This document shows, one piece after another, positions 16,445-26,001 of a stretch of 44,513 nucleotides of DNA; position 1 is the first letter of the stretch, and the number at the start of each line of letters is the position of its first letter. The position numbers were made by a program, and so were the translations under genes. The stretch is from an uncultured Muribaculaceae bacterium (GTDB taxonomy: Bacteria; Bacteroidota; Bacteroidia; Bacteroidales; Muribaculaceae): NCBI GenBank assembly GCA_910587235.1, contig CAJUKD010000018.1, positions 1 through 44,513 of the forward strand, in the 5' to 3' direction. The notes under the pieces were generated by a model. The model was not told the origin of the DNA, did not search any database, and was given only the letters and a program-made list of their open reading frames with translations.

Positions 16445-16590
16445 AAAGTACCTAAGACGACAGTCAACGGTACGAACAACCCGAGAGCAAAGCCAAATTT
16501 ATTTGTGCTTCGCCGAGCGAAAGTACCTAAGACGACAGTCAACGGTACGAACAACCCGGGAGCAAAGCCAAATTTATTTGTGCTTCGCCG
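16408..16590. repeat. 75-bp tandem repeat, about 2.4 copies
   Basis: Units begin at 16408, 16483 and 16558, giving an exact 75-base period with only a few differences. Each unit begins with AGCAAAGCCAAATTTATTTG, the distal part of the dispersed element, so that element was amplified here. Because 75 is a multiple of three, open frames run through it on both strands, but they encode only repeats and are not convincing genes. Confidence 0.85.
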
Positions 16591-17023
16591 GCAATCCGCC
16601 ATTGCCAAATGACACCTCTCCCGACATATATCAGCAAAAACTGCAAGCAGACTGATTCTGATCTTGTCAGCATGCAAATCGAAAAACACTTTCATTTTTA
16701 AAGCAAAACCAGAATATAGCTTTAAATGTGTTATTGCCGTGGAATCGAGGACAAAAATTTTCTTCCGGCATGCAAAAAGTATATAAACAGCCGTACTACA
16801 AGACCATACGCAAGCCCAAAATGTGTTTTTAAACATGTTTTCATCGTCCAATATGTTAAAATGCGACGAATTTTTGTTTCAATTGTTTATTTTTTCGGAA
16901 TTTAAGCATAACTTTGCAAAACGAACACAAAGGGTGTACTGCGCCCTGCCTGTCCGTAAGCCATCGAATAAGAATAAAAAAACAAGTATCACTTATATTA
17001 TTTATGTCTAATTTTTTCTCAGT
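16591..17023. other. AT-rich intergenic region before the susC-like gene
   Basis: No gene or RNA gene is recognised. A promoter-like TAACTTTG is near the end (16909-16916), about 108 bases before the susC-like start, leaving a long 5' leader. No sigma/anti-sigma pair or hybrid two-component regulator is adjacent. Confidence 0.5.
16883..16916 (+). promoter_or_regulatory. Probable promoter of the susC-like operon
   Basis: TTG at 16883-16885 and TAACTTTG at 16909-16916 resemble the -33 and -7 boxes, with a slightly long spacer of 23 bases. Bases just downstream (CAAAACG) are typical of starts in this phylum. Confidence 0.55.
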
Positions 17024-20000
17024 ATGAAAAAGCTGTTTCTATTACTTATGGCAGTGATTTGCATCGGCCTGTCTGCGTCAGCCCAGACGCGTACGGTCCG
17101 GGGAACTGTCCTTGACGCGAACACCGATGAGCCACTCATCGGAGCGTCGGTAAAAGCGGCCCAGGGCTATGCAGTCGCTACGGACGTCGACGGTCAGTTC
17201 GCCCTCCAGGTTCCCGCGGGCATCAACAAACTCGAGGTATCGTACGTCGGCTACCACACCGCAAATGTTGCCATCAAGGAAGGCAACATGGTAATCCACC
17301 TCGATCCCTCCTCCGAGGCCCTCGACGAAATGATTGTGACCGGCTACGGCACACAGACACGTTCGTCCTACACCGGCTCGGCCACAGTACTTAAATCAGA
17401 AACAATCGAACAGACCCAGGTAACCAACGCCCTCGACGCTATCCAGGGACGCGTTGCCGGCGTACAGCTCACAAACGCATCCGGCGCACCGGGTCAGACA
17501 TCGCCTACAATCATAATCCGAGGCATCACCTCCATCAACGCAGGTAACGATCCTCTGATCATCGTCGACGGCGCTCCCTACGGCGGCGACCTCAACTCCA
17601 TCAGCACTCACGACATCGCGTCAATGACAGTGCTCAAGGACGCCGCTTCCAACGCCCTCTACGGTGCACGAGGCGCCAACGGTGTGATCGTCATCACCAC
17701 CAAAGCAGGCGGCAAACACGGCAAAGCACGTGTAACTGTCGACGCAAAATGGGGCGCCAACTCACGCGCCACACAGACATACAATGTCATAAAGGATCCC
17801 CGCCAGTACTACGAAACTTACTACCGGGCAATCAACCAGTATGCCATCGACGACCGCGGCATGACCCCCGACCAGGCATACATGTGGACCAACGAACAGT
17901 TCATCGACAACATCTCGTTCGGACTCGGCTACAACACATTCACCGTTCCCGCCGGACAGACTCTGATCGGCCGCGACGGAAAATTCAACCCCAATGCCAC
18001 TCCCGGCCGCCTCGTCAACTATGAAGGTCAGGACTACTGGCTCCAGCCCGACAACTGGATGGACGCCACATTCAAAAACTCGCTGCGACAGGAATACAAT
18101 TTCTCGGTTGCAAACGGAAACGACCAGGGCGAATTCTACGCTTCTTTCAACTACCTCAACAATCAAGGCATCACTCCCAGCTCCAGCTTCGAACGCTTCA
18201 CCGGCCGTCTGAGCGCCAACACACAGGCAACCTCATGGCTGAAAGTCGGAGGCCAGGCAGCCTACGCCCACTACTCGCAGAACTCGCTCGACGACGAAGG
18301 CAGCTCATCTTCGACAGGCAACATCTTCGCCGCTGCGACACAGGTTGCACCGATCTATCCCGTATTCGTACGCGACGGCAACGGCAACATCATGTACGAC
18401 AAATATGGCAACGCAATGTATGACTACGGCAAAGGCATGAACGCAGGCCTCAACCGTCCCATCTACGGCGACTCCAACGCCATATCCCAGGCCATCCTGG
18501 ACACCAACTCCCTCGAAGGCAACACCTTCTACGGCTTCGCATTTGCCGAAGTCAGCCTGCCTTACGGCTTCAAGGTAACATCCAACAACACCGTGAACCT
18601 CGACGAGTACCGCAGCACATCAGTCACCAATCCCTACTACGGCCAGTACAAGACACAGAACGGTATTGTTACCAAGGCTCACACCCGCACCATCAACTAC
18701 ACATTCCAGCAAATGGTGCAGTGGAGCCACCTCTTCAACAACAAGCACAACGTCAACATCCTTGCCGTTCATGAAAACTCCTGGGAGCGTTTCTACACTC
18801 TATCCGGACGTCGTAACTCCATGTTCTCACCCGAGAACCACGAACTTGCCGGCGCCATCATCGACGGCAGCCCCAACTCCTACACCACCGACTACAACAA
18901 CGAAGGCTGGGTGTTCCGCGGTCTTTACGACTACGAAAACAAATATTTCGCCAACGTTTCATATCGTCGCGACGGCTCCAGCCGCTTCCATCCCGACCAC
19001 CGCTGGGGTAACTTCTGGAGCTTTGGCGTCGCCTGGATGATAAACAAGGAGAAATTCTTCAACGTCAAAGCCTTCGACATGCTCAAATTCAAGGCATCCT
19101 ACGGCGAACAGGGCAACGACCGTATCGGTAACTACCGCTACACCACAACCTACAACATCGTCAACAACAACGGCAGCCCCGCAGCAGTACCCTCCTCGAT
19201 GGGTAATCCCAACATCTCTTGGGAAAAAGGCGGCAACTTCAACGTCGGCTTCGACTTCAGCCTCTGGAACAGCCGCCTGAGCGGTACAGTCGAAGGCTTC
19301 TACCGCCGCACCACCGACATGCTCTCGCTCTTCTATCTGCCATCGTCATTCGGCTTCACATCGTACTACGACAACATCGGCGACATGATGAACGGCGGTA
19401 TCGAAGTCGACCTTGCCGGCACCGTAATACAGACCCGTGACTTCACATGGGGTCTGAACCTCAACTTCACATGGTATAAGAACAAAATCACCCGCATAGC
19501 CGAAAAGAACCGCTCGCTCGTCCTCGACGGCCATGCCGGTTACACCTCCGGCTCATACTTCTACGGCGAAGGACTGCCCCTGTACACATTCTACATTCAG
19601 GAATATGCAGGCGTGAACTCCGAAGGTATGCCCATGTGGTATCAGGACGTACTCGACGCCGACAAGAAACCCACCGGCGAACGCACCACCACCACCGACT
19701 ACAGCCAGGCCACACAGTACGCCATGGGTTCGGCACTTCCTCCCTGCTACGGCGGCTTCGGAACATCCATGACCTACCGCGACTTCGACCTCGCAGTCGA
19801 CTTCGCCTATCAGATCGGCGGTCAGGTGCTTGACTCCGACTATGCCGGCCTTATGGGTTCGCCATCTCCCACAGGCACCGGTGGCTCAGCAATCCATGCC
19901 GACATCCTCGACTCATGGACAAAGGACAAGCCCAACGCCGAGATACCTATCTACAAGTACGGCATGAATTACAACAGCAGTTCCTCCTCTCGCTTCCTGA

Positions 20001-20233
20001 CCGATGCCTCCTACCTGATGCTCAAGAGCATAAACTTCGGTTACACAATCCCGCAGCACCTGACCCGCAAACTCACGCTCGACAAGGTGCGTGTATATTT
20101 CTCCGCCGACAACGTATGGCTCTGGTCGCAGCGTCAGGGTCTTAACCCCTCACAGAGCATTGCCGGCAGTGCCAACAACACCTACTACACCCCAATGCGT
20201 ACCCTCTCGGGCGGCATCAACGTAACATTCTAA
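17024..20233 (+). CDS. SusC/RagA-type TonB-linked outer-membrane transporter
   Basis: A 1069-residue protein importing nutrients across the outer membrane with energy from TonB. A signal peptide (residues 1-20, ending SASAQ) precedes a carboxypeptidase-regulatory-like domain (about 23-95, VRGTVLDANTDEPLIGASV). The TonB-box region DEMIVTGYGTQ lies near residue 103. The plug has GRVAGVQLTNASGAPGQ and IIIRGITSINAGNDPLIIVDG, with VLKDAASNALYGARGANGV near residue 205. A long beta-barrel follows, rich in aromatic residues and ending GGINVTF with terminal Phe. The susD-like gene follows after 16 bases. The substrate cannot be told: no glycosidase, lyase or peptidase genes are in the cluster except a nuclease further on. 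Confidence 0.93.
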   Translation: MKKLFLLLMAVICIGLSASAQTRTVRGTVLDANTDEPLIGASVKAAQGYAVATDVDGQFALQVPAGINKLEVSYVGYHTANVAIKEGNMVIHLDPSSEALDEMIVTGYGTQTRSSYTGSATVLKSETIEQTQVTNALDAIQGRVAGVQLTNASGAPGQTSPTIIIRGITSINAGNDPLIIVDGAPYGGDLNSISTHDIASMTVLKDAASNALYGARGANGVIVITTKAGGKHGKARVTVDAKWGANSRATQTYNVIKDPRQYYETYYRAINQYAIDDRGMTPDQAYMWTNEQFIDNISFGLGYNTFTVPAGQTLIGRDGKFNPNATPGRLVNYEGQDYWLQPDNWMDATFKNSLRQEYNFSVANGNDQGEFYASFNYLNNQGITPSSSFERFTGRLSANTQATSWLKVGGQAAYAHYSQNSLDDEGSSSSTGNIFAAATQVAPIYPVFVRDGNGNIMYDKYGNAMYDYGKGMNAGLNRPIYGDSNAISQAILDTNSLEGNTFYGFAFAEVSLPYGFKVTSNNTVNLDEYRSTSVTNPYYGQYKTQNGIVTKAHTRTINYTFQQMVQWSHLFNNKHNVNILAVHENSWERFYTLSGRRNSMFSPENHELAGAIIDGSPNSYTTDYNNEGWVFRGLYDYENKYFANVSYRRDGSSRFHPDHRWGNFWSFGVAWMINKEKFFNVKAFDMLKFKASYGEQGNDRIGNYRYTTTYNIVNNNGSPAAVPSSMGNPNISWEKGGNFNVGFDFSLWNSRLSGTVEGFYRRTTDMLSLFYLPSSFGFTSYYDNIGDMMNGGIEVDLAGTVIQTRDFTWGLNLNFTWYKNKITRIAEKNRSLVLDGHAGYTSGSYFYGEGLPLYTFYIQEYAGVNSEGMPMWYQDVLDADKKPTGERTTTTDYSQATQYAMGSALPPCYGGFGTSMTYRDFDLAVDFAYQIGGQVLDSDYAGLMGSPSPTGTGGSAIHADILDSWTKDKPNAEIPIYKYGMNYNSSSSSRFLTDASYLMLKSINFGYTIPQHLTRKLTLDKVRVYFSADNVWLWSQRQGLNPSQSIAGSANNTYYTPMRTLSGGINVTF

Positions 20234-20249
20234 TTCCGTCAGTACAACA

Positions 20250-21857
20250 ATGAAAAAGATAAAGTTATTCACACTCGGTCTTGCCGCGGCTTCGTCACTG
20301 ATACTGACGGGCTGTCTGGAAGAAACCATTCCCACCAACGGTGTGACCGAAGCAGCGCTGCAGACCTCGCCCAAAGCCGGCGAAGCACTGCTCAACGCAA
20401 TGCCCGCACAGCAGAAAGAATGCCTGATCCTCGGTCGTTCCGGCCTTCACTTCGACATAGGCTATCCCGGCATGCTCCATATCCGCGACGTCATGACCGC
20501 CGACCTCGCCGTAGCCAACTCCCCGTCGGGCTACGACTGGTATGAATCCTATGAGATGCTCGAACACATGGGCAACGAATATATATTCATGCAGTATATC
20601 TGGAATACGTACTACCGCACCATCCTTGTGGCAAACAACTCGGTCGCCGTATTCCCCGCCGGCACAGGCGACAAGACTGTCGATGCCTACCGCGGCATGA
20701 GTCTTGCCACTCGCGCAGCCATGTATCTTGAACTGGCACAGCTCTACGAATGGCTTCCCAACGCCGCCACCACAAACATGAGCGATGACGGCTTCGATAT
20801 CACCGGCCTGACCGTGCCCATCGTGACAAACGAAACTTCGCAGCAGAACGCCGCCGACAACCCGCGTGCCACACACGCCGAAATGTCAAAATTCATTCTG
20901 GAAGACCTCACTGAAGCCGAACAGCTTCTTACAGGCTACCGCTACGACGACGTCGACCAGCCGAACATAGAAGTTGTCTACGGCCTGAAAGCCCGCTACT
21001 ACATGTGGGAAGCCAACTACGCCGAAGCAGCACGCTACGCACGCCTGGCAATCGAAACCGGAGGACACAAGCCTCTGACTTCCGACGAATGGCTAAGCAC
21101 CACACAAGGCTTCAACACCGCTTTCTCATCATGGATGTGGGGCATACATTATGTTGCGGAAGACTACGCCGTCAAGACCGGCCTGCTATGCTGGGCTTCA
21201 TGGATGTGCAACGAAACACTCTACGGATATGCCGGCGCAGAACCCTTCAACCTTATAGGCAAGGAACTCTACGACCGCATGAACAACACCGACTTCCGCA
21301 AACTCTCCTATAAGGCTCCCCAGGGTTCGCCTCTGGCCGGACGTGAACCCATCATCTACCAGAACGCCTACTCCTCTTATCCGGACTACACCTCATTCAA
21401 GTTCCGTCCCGGCAACGGCGACATCGAGGACCCCAATGTAGGCAACGTGGTTTCATACCCGATGATGCGCGTCGAGGAAATGTACCTGATCGAAGCCGAG
21501 GCCACAGCCCACACCAATCCGGCTGCAGGCAAGGAACTCCTTGAGAAATTCGTCACAGAATACCGCGACGCCGAATACAAATGCGAAAGCGCCGACATCG
21601 TAGACGCATGCTTCCAGCAGAAACGCATCGAGTTCTGGGGCGAAGGCATCACATTCTTTGACTACAAACGCCTGAACAAGGGTGTCGACCGTACATACGA
21701 AGGCTCAAACTTCAAGGACGGCACACGCTTCAAAACAACCGGACGTCCGGGCTGGATGAACTTCATCATCACCCGTCAGGAAACACAGAGCAACAAAGCT
21801 GTCAACGGTTACAACAACCCGAGCATCAACAATCTCTTCACATCCGTCGACGAATAA
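20250..21857 (+). CDS. SusD/RagB-type nutrient-binding outer-membrane lipoprotein
   Basis: A 535-residue lipoprotein with lipobox LILTGC (Cys near residue 22). It has the helical TPR-like layout of SusD proteins, with MSLATRAAMYLELAQLYEW near 150, YGLKARYYMWEANYAEAARY near 245, a C-terminal region VEEMYLIEAEA near 410, and RIEFWGEGITFFDYKRLNKG near 460. It would cap the SusC channel on the cell surface and hold the substrate. It sits 16 bases after the transporter gene and 26 before a third lipoprotein gene, so the three form one operon. Confidence 0.93.
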   Translation: MKKIKLFTLGLAAASSLILTGCLEETIPTNGVTEAALQTSPKAGEALLNAMPAQQKECLILGRSGLHFDIGYPGMLHIRDVMTADLAVANSPSGYDWYESYEMLEHMGNEYIFMQYIWNTYYRTILVANNSVAVFPAGTGDKTVDAYRGMSLATRAAMYLELAQLYEWLPNAATTNMSDDGFDITGLTVPIVTNETSQQNAADNPRATHAEMSKFILEDLTEAEQLLTGYRYDDVDQPNIEVVYGLKARYYMWEANYAEAARYARLAIETGGHKPLTSDEWLSTTQGFNTAFSSWMWGIHYVAEDYAVKTGLLCWASWMCNETLYGYAGAEPFNLIGKELYDRMNNTDFRKLSYKAPQGSPLAGREPIIYQNAYSSYPDYTSFKFRPGNGDIEDPNVGNVVSYPMMRVEEMYLIEAEATAHTNPAAGKELLEKFVTEYRDAEYKCESADIVDACFQQKRIEFWGEGITFFDYKRLNKGVDRTYEGSNFKDGTRFKTTGRPGWMNFIITRQETQSNKAVNGYNNPSINNLFTSVDE

Positions 21858-21883
21858 TTTTCTAATCTTCTATACGCACAGAT

Positions 21884-23410
21884 ATGAAACTTTCAAAATA
21901 TATAATGACCCTTTCGGGCATAACGGCTCTCTGCCTGGCGTCGGTAGCCTGCACCGAAAGCATTGAGTACCATCCCGGAGCCGAATCCCACGGGCCTTAC
22001 TTCCCCTTGGATGTGGCTCCACAGCAGGTGCTCGACGACGCCGGATTCTTTGAGGTGACAGTGGCCAGAACGGGAAATCTTGCCGCAACCTCATTCGAGG
22101 TGACAAGCAACGCCGATCCCGAAATTTTCACGACAGCGCCACAGGTGTCTTTCGCCGACGGATCGCTGACCGGCACATTCAGAGTCGACTATGATGCCGC
22201 AAAGATCGAAGCCGGCAAATTCTACGACGTTACATTCAGCCTCGGCGAAGACGTGGAGCCTAACAACTACGGCTATTCCTCAATGGACTACCGCCTCCTC
22301 AAGCCCATCACCGAATGGACCGACTACGGAACCGGCTCCTTCTACAACGATATAGCCGGCACGCTTCTCAACAACATCAAGCTGCAGTGGATGCGCAACT
22401 TCGACCGTACCGATTACCGTTTTGTCAATCTTCTGGGTGAAGAAATGTCCCTCGACATATACTATGACGAGAAAGAAGAACGCTTCTTCTGTCCCAAAAC
22501 CGTCGCAATGGCTGCTGGAACAACCTTGCCATCAAACTACGGCGACATATACGTCATCGATAACTACACATGGTGGACAAAGAATCCTGACGTTTCCTCC
22601 ATACGCGAATGCGCATACGCCAAATCCGAATTCCTCGAAGAAGAGGGCATGATGGCCCTCAACCTCTGCTACGGAATGACAGGCGCGCCCACCACGCCTT
22701 ACGGTATGGGCTTCTGCTACTTCATCCTCGACGGTGTCGGCGAATGGTCGCAGATGGTAGCCGCAACATATAAGGACGGTTGGCTGATGCCCCGCCTGAT
22801 CGAAGATTACAACCAGCAGCAGGGCATGGCTTATTCCGTATACGTACAGCAGAACAAGACCAACCCCAACCGCTACAGGATGGTAAACATCTACAAAGCC
22901 GGTTACGACAACCTGCAGGACGGTTATGAATTCGGCAATCCCACCGTTTTCAACTACAACATATCCGACGGTTTCGACTTCATCGAATTCGACACAACAG
23001 ATCCCGACTACATCGTCTTCCCCCGCCAGTTCTCCGGCTACGAAGGCTCGTTGGCTGACCGCCTTTACATAGGCGACGAAAAATATGAAATCGGCGACTA
23101 TGCTTCCGTCTACGGAACAGAAGGCAAAGAAGAAGCCTTGGCACAGTCACTGAACTCATCAATCAGCTCGCGCAATGTAATTACCGTGCGCTATCCGGTG
23201 TTCAACGGCCGTGAAAAGCAGTTCGACGAAGATATCGACATGGACCAGATCGAGAACGAAAGCGAACTCGGTGATGTAGTCTACGGACTTGTACTGCCAA
23301 AGGCCGAACGCTCGACCTGCACTCTGACCCTGCCACGCCGTTTCGAGGCTCCCGCAGCACGCGAAGCAAAAGCACGCAGTGGCGCAGTACTCAAAGCCGT
23401 ACGTTACTAA
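21884..23410 (+). CDS. Surface lipoprotein of the SusCD locus, substrate-binding candidate
   Basis: A 508-residue lipoprotein with signal and lipobox ASVACT (Cys near residue 23). Residues 45-125 (FFEVTVARTGNLAATSFEVT to YDVTFSLGED) look like a beta-sandwich of the Calx-beta kind. The rest is rich in Tyr, Trp and Asp and has no motif I can name. The last 35 residues are Ala/Arg-rich. Genes in this third position often code for surface glycan- or ligand-binding proteins (SusE/F-like in role, not in sequence). A strong terminator follows 18 bases after the stop. Confidence 0.75.
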   Translation: MKLSKYIMTLSGITALCLASVACTESIEYHPGAESHGPYFPLDVAPQQVLDDAGFFEVTVARTGNLAATSFEVTSNADPEIFTTAPQVSFADGSLTGTFRVDYDAAKIEAGKFYDVTFSLGEDVEPNNYGYSSMDYRLLKPITEWTDYGTGSFYNDIAGTLLNNIKLQWMRNFDRTDYRFVNLLGEEMSLDIYYDEKEERFFCPKTVAMAAGTTLPSNYGDIYVIDNYTWWTKNPDVSSIRECAYAKSEFLEEEGMMALNLCYGMTGAPTTPYGMGFCYFILDGVGEWSQMVAATYKDGWLMPRLIEDYNQQQGMAYSVYVQQNKTNPNRYRMVNIYKAGYDNLQDGYEFGNPTVFNYNISDGFDFIEFDTTDPDYIVFPRQFSGYEGSLADRLYIGDEKYEIGDYASVYGTEGKEEALAQSLNSSISSRNVITVRYPVFNGREKQFDEDIDMDQIENESELGDVVYGLVLPKAERSTCTLTLPRRFEAPAAREAKARSGAVLKAVRY

Positions 23411-23428
23411 ACAGGTAATAACAAAATA

Positions 23429-23465
23429 AAAATCGCCGTACCTCAAATCGGGGTACGGCGATTTT
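23429..23465 (+). terminator. Rho-independent terminator of the susCD-like operon
   Basis: A 14-base stem (AAAATCGCCGTACC with GGTACGGCGATTTT) and 9-base loop, followed by TATTTAACC. The flanking A and T runs would let it act on either strand. The remaining bases to 23601 hold only a weak promoter-like TAACTTTA near 23515. Confidence 0.85.
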
Positions 23466-23601
23466 ATTTAACCAACTTTTACAAGTATTGCTTTACAAGG
23501 TCAATTTTTCAAGCTAACTTTACAGGCTTTTTCGCCAAAATCGGCAAAACGGAACAAGCAATGGAAAAAACATCAATCAAATACCATAACGATATTACAA
23601 A

Positions 23602-26001
23602 ATGAACGTAAACCGACATTTTGCCTCTTTCATTATCGCAGCCGCATGCGCCACAGGAACATGGGCGGCAATACCGCAAGGGTACTACGACGACTGCGAG
23701 AACCGCGGAGGCCAGAGCCTGCTGACCGCTCTGAATGCCACGATCGGCAGCCACACCACCGTCAGCTATAGCGGACTGTGGAACCTGTACAAAACATCAG
23801 ACGTCAAAGCCAACGGCAAAATCTGGGACATGTACTCCACCAAAGAGTGGAATCCCGGAAAGGAACAGTGCGGACAATACTCGTCGATAGGCGACTGCTA
23901 TAACCGCGAGCATTCATTCCCCAAAAGCTGGTTCAACGACGCCTCGCCCATGGTATCCGACGCATTCCATATCTACCCCACCGACGGAAAAGTCAACGGA
24001 CAGCGCAACAACTATCCCTACGGCGAATGCGCCAACGGCACACGCGTCAGCTCAAGCGGCGGAGTACAGGCACTCGGCAAACTCGGCCGTTCCACATTCG
24101 AAGGATACAGCGGTACGGTGTTCGAACCCGACGACCAGTACAAAGGCGACTTCGCCCGCAGCTATTTCTACATGGCCGCATGCTATAACACCCGCATATC
24201 GTCGTGGAGTTCCGACATGCTCGCCGGCAACAACTTCCCATGCTTCAAGCCATGGGCAATCAAGCTACTGCTCAAGTGGCACCGTATGGACCCTGTAAGC
24301 CAGAAAGAAATAGACCGCAACAATGTCGTCTACAATCATCAGCGCAACCGCAACCCGTTCATCGACCATCCAGAGATGGTCGAGTATATCTGGGGCGACC
24401 GCGCCGACCAGCGCTGGACTTCGACAGGCTCTGCTGCAAAACCTGAAATCAACCGTCCGGTCGACGGATCCACAATCGATCTGGGTCTGACAGCAACAGG
24501 CATCGAAACATCACGCAAGATAAACATACGCACCACCAATGCCGGCGGAACCGTCGACCTCCGCATTGTCGGCGCCGGATTCAGCGTAAGCCCGTCGAGC
24601 CTCGACGCTTCGGCCACCAATTCCCAGGCAGGAGCAGACATCACTCTGCGATGCCGTCCGTCGTCGCTTGGCGATGTCAGCGGCACGCTCACTGTCATAG
24701 CAGGCGAAACACGAGCCACACTGACGTTAAAAGCACGCGCCGTGGCCGGACTCCCTGCCGGACCCGCCGACGAAATCAGCGACGACGCATTCGACGCCGT
24801 ATGGACATTCATAGGCGATGCCGACGCACAAGGAAACTACACCCTCGACGTACGCGAATCCGGAGCAAGTATCAGCGGTTTCCCGCGCAAGGTTCCTGCC
24901 GCTTCCGGACGCTTCAGAGTCGACAACCTGATAGCCGAAACAGACTACACATATACCGTAGCATCTATCACCAAGACATCAGAACCCGTTGCCGTACGCA
25001 CCACATCGCCCATACAGCTTATCGACTTCCTCTTCGACGGCGACCTGTTCCTGATTTCATCTCCCGGCGTACCGTCCGAACCCGCCGAACTGCTGATGGA
25101 AGTCGAGAACATCGACAGCGACATCACCGTAACCGTAGGCGAACCCTTCGAACTGTCGGCCGACCTCAGCGAATGGAAGCGCACTCTTGTGCTGTCGCCC
25201 GACGACGACCATCTTTACATACGCCTCAACGCCACCCGCGACGGACTCTTCGCCGCAAATCTTACAGCCACGGCAGGAAGCTATGTCAACGACAACATAG
25301 TGATCGAGGGCCGCGCAACGTCCACACCGGCTTTCGTAGAAGATTTTGAAACGACACCGGCCGGAAGCTACGACCGCAAAAACTACCAAGGCGACGCATG
25401 TCTGTGGCTTATGGAGGACTGCGGCGTATGGGATAGCGATCCCGCATTCAGCGGCGGACGTGCCGCCCGTTTTGGCAAGAACGGAAACGGCCTTCTCGAA
25501 ATGCTCGAGGACAAAACCAACGGTGCAGGAATCGTCACATTCCACGCACATACATGGCGCAACGACGGCGACGCAGAGGTAGCCGTAGAGTTTTCAACCG
25601 ACGGCGGAGCTACATTCAACAAGGCCGGAACCGTCAAAATAGAAGGAGAAGAATACAAAGCTTATACAGTCTACATCCGTTCGACCGCACCCACGCGCAT
25701 ACGCCTGCGCCAGACAGCCGGAGAGCGCTTTATGGTCGACGTCCTGTCGATAAGCGACTACACCACAGGCGTGGACGATATCCTTGCCGAACGCCATACT
25801 TGGGCCGCATACGCATCCGGCAGCGTGCTGACAGTCGAAGTAAGCGCAAACGAAGCATTGAACGGCGCAATCTACGGTGTAGACGGAATCACGTATTTCA
25901 ACGGTGAGTTCACTCCCGGCGTGAATACATTCGACAGCCTGCCCGCCGGTGTCTACATAGTCACGGCCGGCGACTTCGCACGCCGCGTAGTCATCCGCTA
26001 A
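23602..26001 (+). CDS. Secreted endonuclease I-family nuclease with C-terminal sorting domain
   Basis: A 799-residue protein with a signal peptide (about 1-22). Residues 24-260 are an endonuclease I (EndA/NucM, beta-beta-alpha metal) domain, with CYNREHSFPKSW at about 99-110 carrying the catalytic His and DAFHIYPTDGKVNGQRNNYP near 120. The family cleaves DNA and RNA without sequence preference. Beta-sandwich regions follow (about 275-380 and 390-570), then an EDFETTP domain of the jelly-roll kind (from residue 579). The last 70 residues (GAIYGVDGITYFNGEFTPGV to ARRVVIR) look like a type A sorting signal of type IX secretion. The protein is probably surface-anchored or released. It is separated from the susCD-like operon by a terminator. 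Confidence 0.88.
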   Translation: MNVNRHFASFIIAAACATGTWAAIPQGYYDDCENRGGQSLLTALNATIGSHTTVSYSGLWNLYKTSDVKANGKIWDMYSTKEWNPGKEQCGQYSSIGDCYNREHSFPKSWFNDASPMVSDAFHIYPTDGKVNGQRNNYPYGECANGTRVSSSGGVQALGKLGRSTFEGYSGTVFEPDDQYKGDFARSYFYMAACYNTRISSWSSDMLAGNNFPCFKPWAIKLLLKWHRMDPVSQKEIDRNNVVYNHQRNRNPFIDHPEMVEYIWGDRADQRWTSTGSAAKPEINRPVDGSTIDLGLTATGIETSRKINIRTTNAGGTVDLRIVGAGFSVSPSSLDASATNSQAGADITLRCRPSSLGDVSGTLTVIAGETRATLTLKARAVAGLPAGPADEISDDAFDAVWTFIGDADAQGNYTLDVRESGASISGFPRKVPAASGRFRVDNLIAETDYTYTVASITKTSEPVAVRTTSPIQLIDFLFDGDLFLISSPGVPSEPAELLMEVENIDSDITVTVGEPFELSADLSEWKRTLVLSPDDDHLYIRLNATRDGLFAANLTATAGSYVNDNIVIEGRATSTPAFVEDFETTPAGSYDRKNYQGDACLWLMEDCGVWDSDPAFSGGRAARFGKNGNGLLEMLEDKTNGAGIVTFHAHTWRNDGDAEVAVEFSTDGGATFNKAGTVKIEGEEYKAYTVYIRSTAPTRIRLRQTAGERFMVDVLSISDYTTGVDDILAERHTWAAYASGSVLTVEVSANEALNGAIYGVDGITYFNGEFTPGVNTFDSLPAGVYIVTAGDFARRVVIR

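Noticed and set aside
16408..16590. CRISPR-like array
   Set aside because: The units are direct tandem copies without unique spacers, and no cas genes are present.
16351..16851. Minus-strand reading frame of 166 residues, and plus-strand frames at 16428-16655
   Set aside because: They run through the 75-base tandem repeat, whose length is a multiple of three. The proteins are repeats of the same segment with no family features.
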